NCBI GenBank assembly: GCA_013334735.1
Contig: JAAXXA010000187.1
Coordinates: 1-6,252, forward strand
From: Bacteroidota bacterium
GTDB lineage: Bacteria > Bacteroidota > Bacteroidia > Bacteroidales > CG2-30-32-10
Direction: 5' to 3'
DNA: 6,252 bases
A program made the translations under genes and the position numbers. Within the stretch, counting starts at the first letter, position 1. Each line of letters starts with the position of its first letter. This document shows positions 6,157 to 6,252 of this stretch, in pieces. Below the pieces are notes generated by a model. The model was not told the origin of the DNA. It made no database searches and saw nothing but the letters and a program-made list of their open reading frames with translations.

Positions 6157-6230
6157 TATTTTAATAATATTAAGTTATATTAGTGTTTTATACAGATGAA
6201 CTGATATTTTATTTGCTTTAATAGCGCACG

Positions 6231-6252
6231 CTAATCCTTTAAGCAGCGAATA
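6231..6252 (-). CDS. 3' end of a second FISUMP-type gene (partial at right edge)
   Basis: The last 22 bases read on the minus strand as IRCLKD followed by TAG. The complete FISUMP gene ends IRCVKD followed by TAG, and the DNA is also alike: CTAATCCTTTA and CAGCGAATA are shared, differing only at two bases between them. The IRC-(V/L)-KD ending is typical of FISUMP domains, so a tandem paralogue in the same orientation probably continues beyond the window. Only six codons are visible, so the rest of the protein is unknown. The 233-base gap to the next start (5998-6230) carries that gene's probable promoter and an A/T palindrome. Confidence 0.65.

Overview
The window looks like a piece of a Bacteroidota chromosome (Bacteroidales/Flavobacteriia-like, probably an uncultured lineage). 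It is A+T-rich, has perfect TAnnTTTG -7 promoter boxes instead of E. coli-type -10 boxes, has weak or absent Shine-Dalgarno sequences, and encodes secreted proteins of types common in this phylum: an FG-GAP/VCBS repeat protein, an FGE-like protein with a type IX secretion (T9SS) sorting tail, and a FISUMP-domain protein.

Layout. Positions 1-1848 (minus) hold the first 616 codons of a secreted FG-GAP/VCBS repeat protein whose 3' end lies beyond the left edge. The gap 1849-2192 contains a nested palindromic repeat element (1885-2049) and the divergent promoters. Next come rsmG (2193-2816, plus), the only housekeeping gene, and a secreted FGE-sulfatase-like protein with a T9SS tail (2914-4209, plus), which has its own -7 box. 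A hairpin at 4214-4243 separates it from the convergent minus-strand genes. These are a 108-residue exported protein resembling a TonB C-terminal domain (4269-4595), a secreted Fn3 + FISUMP protein (4933-5997), and at the right edge the last six codons of what appears to be a second FISUMP gene (6231-6252). The gap 4596-4932 carries a second structured repeat element (three related arms, 4771-4898), followed directly by a near-perfect 31-base copy of part of the 108-residue gene.

How the genes relate. Apart from RsmG (cytoplasmic rRNA methylation), every gene encodes an exported protein. No shared pathway is evident, and the gene order does not suggest a defence, CRISPR, phage or biosynthetic system. 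I see no tRNA, rRNA, transposase or CRISPR array. The most unusual content is non-coding: two palindromic intergenic elements, the duplicated gene fragment, and the likely tandem FISUMP paralogue.
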